A DNA stretch of 48,982 bases, taken from assembly GCA_013416795.1 (NCBI GenBank), contig RQSC01000026.1, positions 165,914 through 214,895 on the forward strand, in the 5' to 3' direction. The position numbers were made by a program, and so were the translations under genes. The notes under the pieces were generated by a model. The model did no database searches. It saw only the letters and a list, made by a program, of their open reading frames with translations, and had not been told where the DNA came from. Origin of the DNA: Prasinococcaceae sp. CCMP 1430 (taxonomy: Eukaryota > Prasinodermophyta > Palmophyllophyceae > Prasinococcales > Prasinococcaceae). This document shows, in pieces, positions 47,856 to 48,982 of the stretch (positions are counted from its first letter, which is position 1; every line of letters begins with the position of its first letter).

Positions 47856-48982
47856 TCACTTGCTGCACGCGTCAGTGGCCTTGAGGTCCTCGAACGCCAC
47901 CAGGAGGCGGTCGATGGTCGCGGTCTCGGCCTTGCGCAGCCACGAGCGCGGGTCGTAGTACTTCTTGTTGGGCTTGTCGTCGCCCTCCGGGTTGCCGATC
48001 TGGCTCTGGAGGTAGGGGCCGTTCTCCTCGACGAACTCCTTCACGCCCGCCCACATGCTCCACTGGGTGTCGGTGTCGATGTTCATCTTGATCACGCCGT
48101 AGTCGATCGCCTCCTGGATCTCCTCGCGGCTCGAGCCCGAGCCGCCGTGGAAGACGAAGTAGACCGGCTTGTCCTCGTCGAGGTCGCGCTTCTCCTTGAT
48201 GAACTTCTGCGCGTTGCCCAGGATCGAGGGGGTGAGCTCGACGTTGCCCGGCTTGTACACGCCGTGCACGTTGCCGAACGCGGCGGCGACGGTGAAGCCG
48301 TCCGAGATGGGCGAGAGGCACTCGTACACGTAGTCGATCTCCTCGGGCTTCGAGTAGAGCTCGTCCTTGTCGACGTCGGTGTTGTCGACGCCGTCCTCCT
48401 CGCCGCCGGTGATGCCGATCTCGATCTCGAGCACGCAGTCGATCTTGGCCATGCGCTCGAGGTACTTCTTGCAGATCTCCATGTTCTCCTCGATGGGCTC
48501 CTCCGACAGGTCGAGCATGTGCGACGAGAAGAGCGGCTCGCCGTGCTCGGCGTAGTACTTCTCGTTGGCCTCGAGCAGGCCGTCGAACCACGGCAGCAGC
48601 TTCTTGGCGCAGTGGTCGGTGTGGAGGAAGACGGGCACGCCGTACTGCGCGGCGACCGCGCGGGTGTGGAGCGCGCCGGCGATGGTGCCCGCGATGGCGG
48701 CCTTCTCGTCGGTGTTGTCCAGGCCCTTGCCGGCCATGTTCAGGCCGCCGCCGTTGGAGAACTGCACCATGATGGGCGCGTTGGCCTTCATGGCGGCCTC
48801 CAGGCACGCGGTGATCACCGGGGTGCTGGTGCAGTTGACGGCGGGGATGGCGTAGCCGTTGTCGCGGGCGTGCTTGAGCACGGCCATCGAGTCCTTGCCC
48901 GACACCACGCCCGGCTTGACGATGTCCGCCAGCTTCTGCGTCGTGGCGGCCTCGGCGCGCGCGGCCGCGCGGCGCGCGGCGC
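47856..48982 (-). CDS. Class II fructose-bisphosphate aldolase, 5' partial
   Basis: Zinc-dependent aldolase of glycolysis/Calvin cycle. The frame is open to the window end, so the N-terminus (or a transit peptide) is outside; about 375 residues are seen. Class II marks: GYAIPAVNCTSTPVI, MVQFSNGGGLN, zinc ligand His in HTDHCAKKLLPW, EIEIGITGGEEDGVDN, zinc/phosphate region AAFGNVHGVYKPGNV, HGGSGSSREEIQ, and MNIDTDTQW. Plant plastids normally use class I aldolase; class II is frequent in diatoms, fungi, bacteria and some algae. Cytosolic versus plastid placement cannot be judged without the N-terminus. Confidence 0.93.
   Translation of the reverse strand, partial: AARRAAARAEAATTQKLADIVKPGVVSGKDSMAVLKHARDNGYAIPAVNCTSTPVITACLEAAMKANAPIMVQFSNGGGLNMAGKGLDNTDEKAAIAGTIAGALHTRAVAAQYGVPVFLHTDHCAKKLLPWFDGLLEANEKYYAEHGEPLFSSHMLDLSEEPIEENMEICKKYLERMAKIDCVLEIEIGITGGEEDGVDNTDVDKDELYSKPEEIDYVYECLSPISDGFTVAAAFGNVHGVYKPGNVELTPSILGNAQKFIKEKRDLDEDKPVYFVFHGGSGSSREEIQEAIDYGVIKMNIDTDTQWSMWAGVKEFVEENGPYLQSQIGNPEGDDKPNKKYYDPRSWLRKAETATIDRLLVAFEDLKATDACSK

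Overview
The window is nuclear DNA of a eukaryote, very rich in G+C, with mostly one- to few-exon genes, introns of about 70-310 bp, long CAG-encoded glutamine tracts and abundant TG/CA microsatellites. The gene content points to the green (plant/green-algal) lineage: an ADP-glucose pyrophosphorylase, a UGP3-type UDP-glucose pyrophosphorylase, a REVEILLE8/LCL-type clock MYB factor, a peroxisomal-type glycolate oxidase and a plant-like NCS1 transporter. A small GC-rich green alga of prasinophyte type fits best; that is inference from gene families, and the species is not determined. There is no sign of bacterial operons, CRISPR, rRNA or convincing tRNA genes.

Layout. 1-6.5 kb: 3' part of a glycolate/hydroxyacid oxidase, a Q-rich protein with two RING-like fingers, and a low-complexity A/Q/G/S-rich protein, all on +. 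6.8-10.6 kb: on -, the end of a cryptochrome/photolyase reading directly into a TPR plus 2-oxoglutarate/Fe(II) oxygenase protein, meeting (at a single n, 8961) an NCS1 transporter on +. 10.6-15.6 kb: repeat-rich spacer with a possible RIB43A-like first exon (-) facing a 1077-aa EF-hand/WD40 protein (+). 16-20.2 kb: an unrecognised protein with oxygenase-like motifs (+), a CBS-domain protein (-), a Cys-rich membrane-associated protein (-). 21-25.8 kb: histone H2A.Z (-) back to back with a cold-shock-domain/Q-rich protein (+), then a TPR protein (-). 26-27.5 kb: a serine acetyltransferase N-terminal domain without its catalytic domain, followed by a fucosyltransferase-like protein. 27.5-29.5 kb: repeats and a 594-bp assembly gap. 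29.5-33.2 kb: ADP-glucose pyrophosphorylase, one exon of the splicing factor SF3B3, then UGP3 on -. 33.2-35.9 kb: a multi-pass membrane protein. 36-44.5 kb: genes whose introns are full of TG/CA repeats (an unknown five-exon gene, an SGNH hydrolase, the RVE8-like factor, a single-pass membrane protein, an FSH1-type hydrolase). 45.7-49 kb: a MATE transporter and a class II fructose-bisphosphate aldolase cut by the window end.

The most striking property is that many clearly recognisable genes are cut: the cryptochrome lacks its N-terminus, the NCS1 transporter its N-terminus, ADP-glucose pyrophosphorylase its C-terminus, SF3B3 everything except one exon, UGP3 its N-terminus, the SGNH hydrolase its last exon, RVE8 its first exon, the FSH1 hydrolase its first exon, and serine acetyltransferase its catalytic domain. 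Several breaks coincide with single n characters or microsatellites, and at 33167-33179 two opposing genes both start at a splice acceptor about 10 bp apart. This looks more like local mis-joining of assembly contigs than biology, so gene order across these points should not be trusted.

No operon-like system is visible. The most interesting biological candidates are the cryptochrome-TPR-oxygenase continuous frame, an ADP-glucose pyrophosphorylase with altered catalytic residues, the dual-RING poly-Q protein, and introns built almost entirely from TG/CA repeats.
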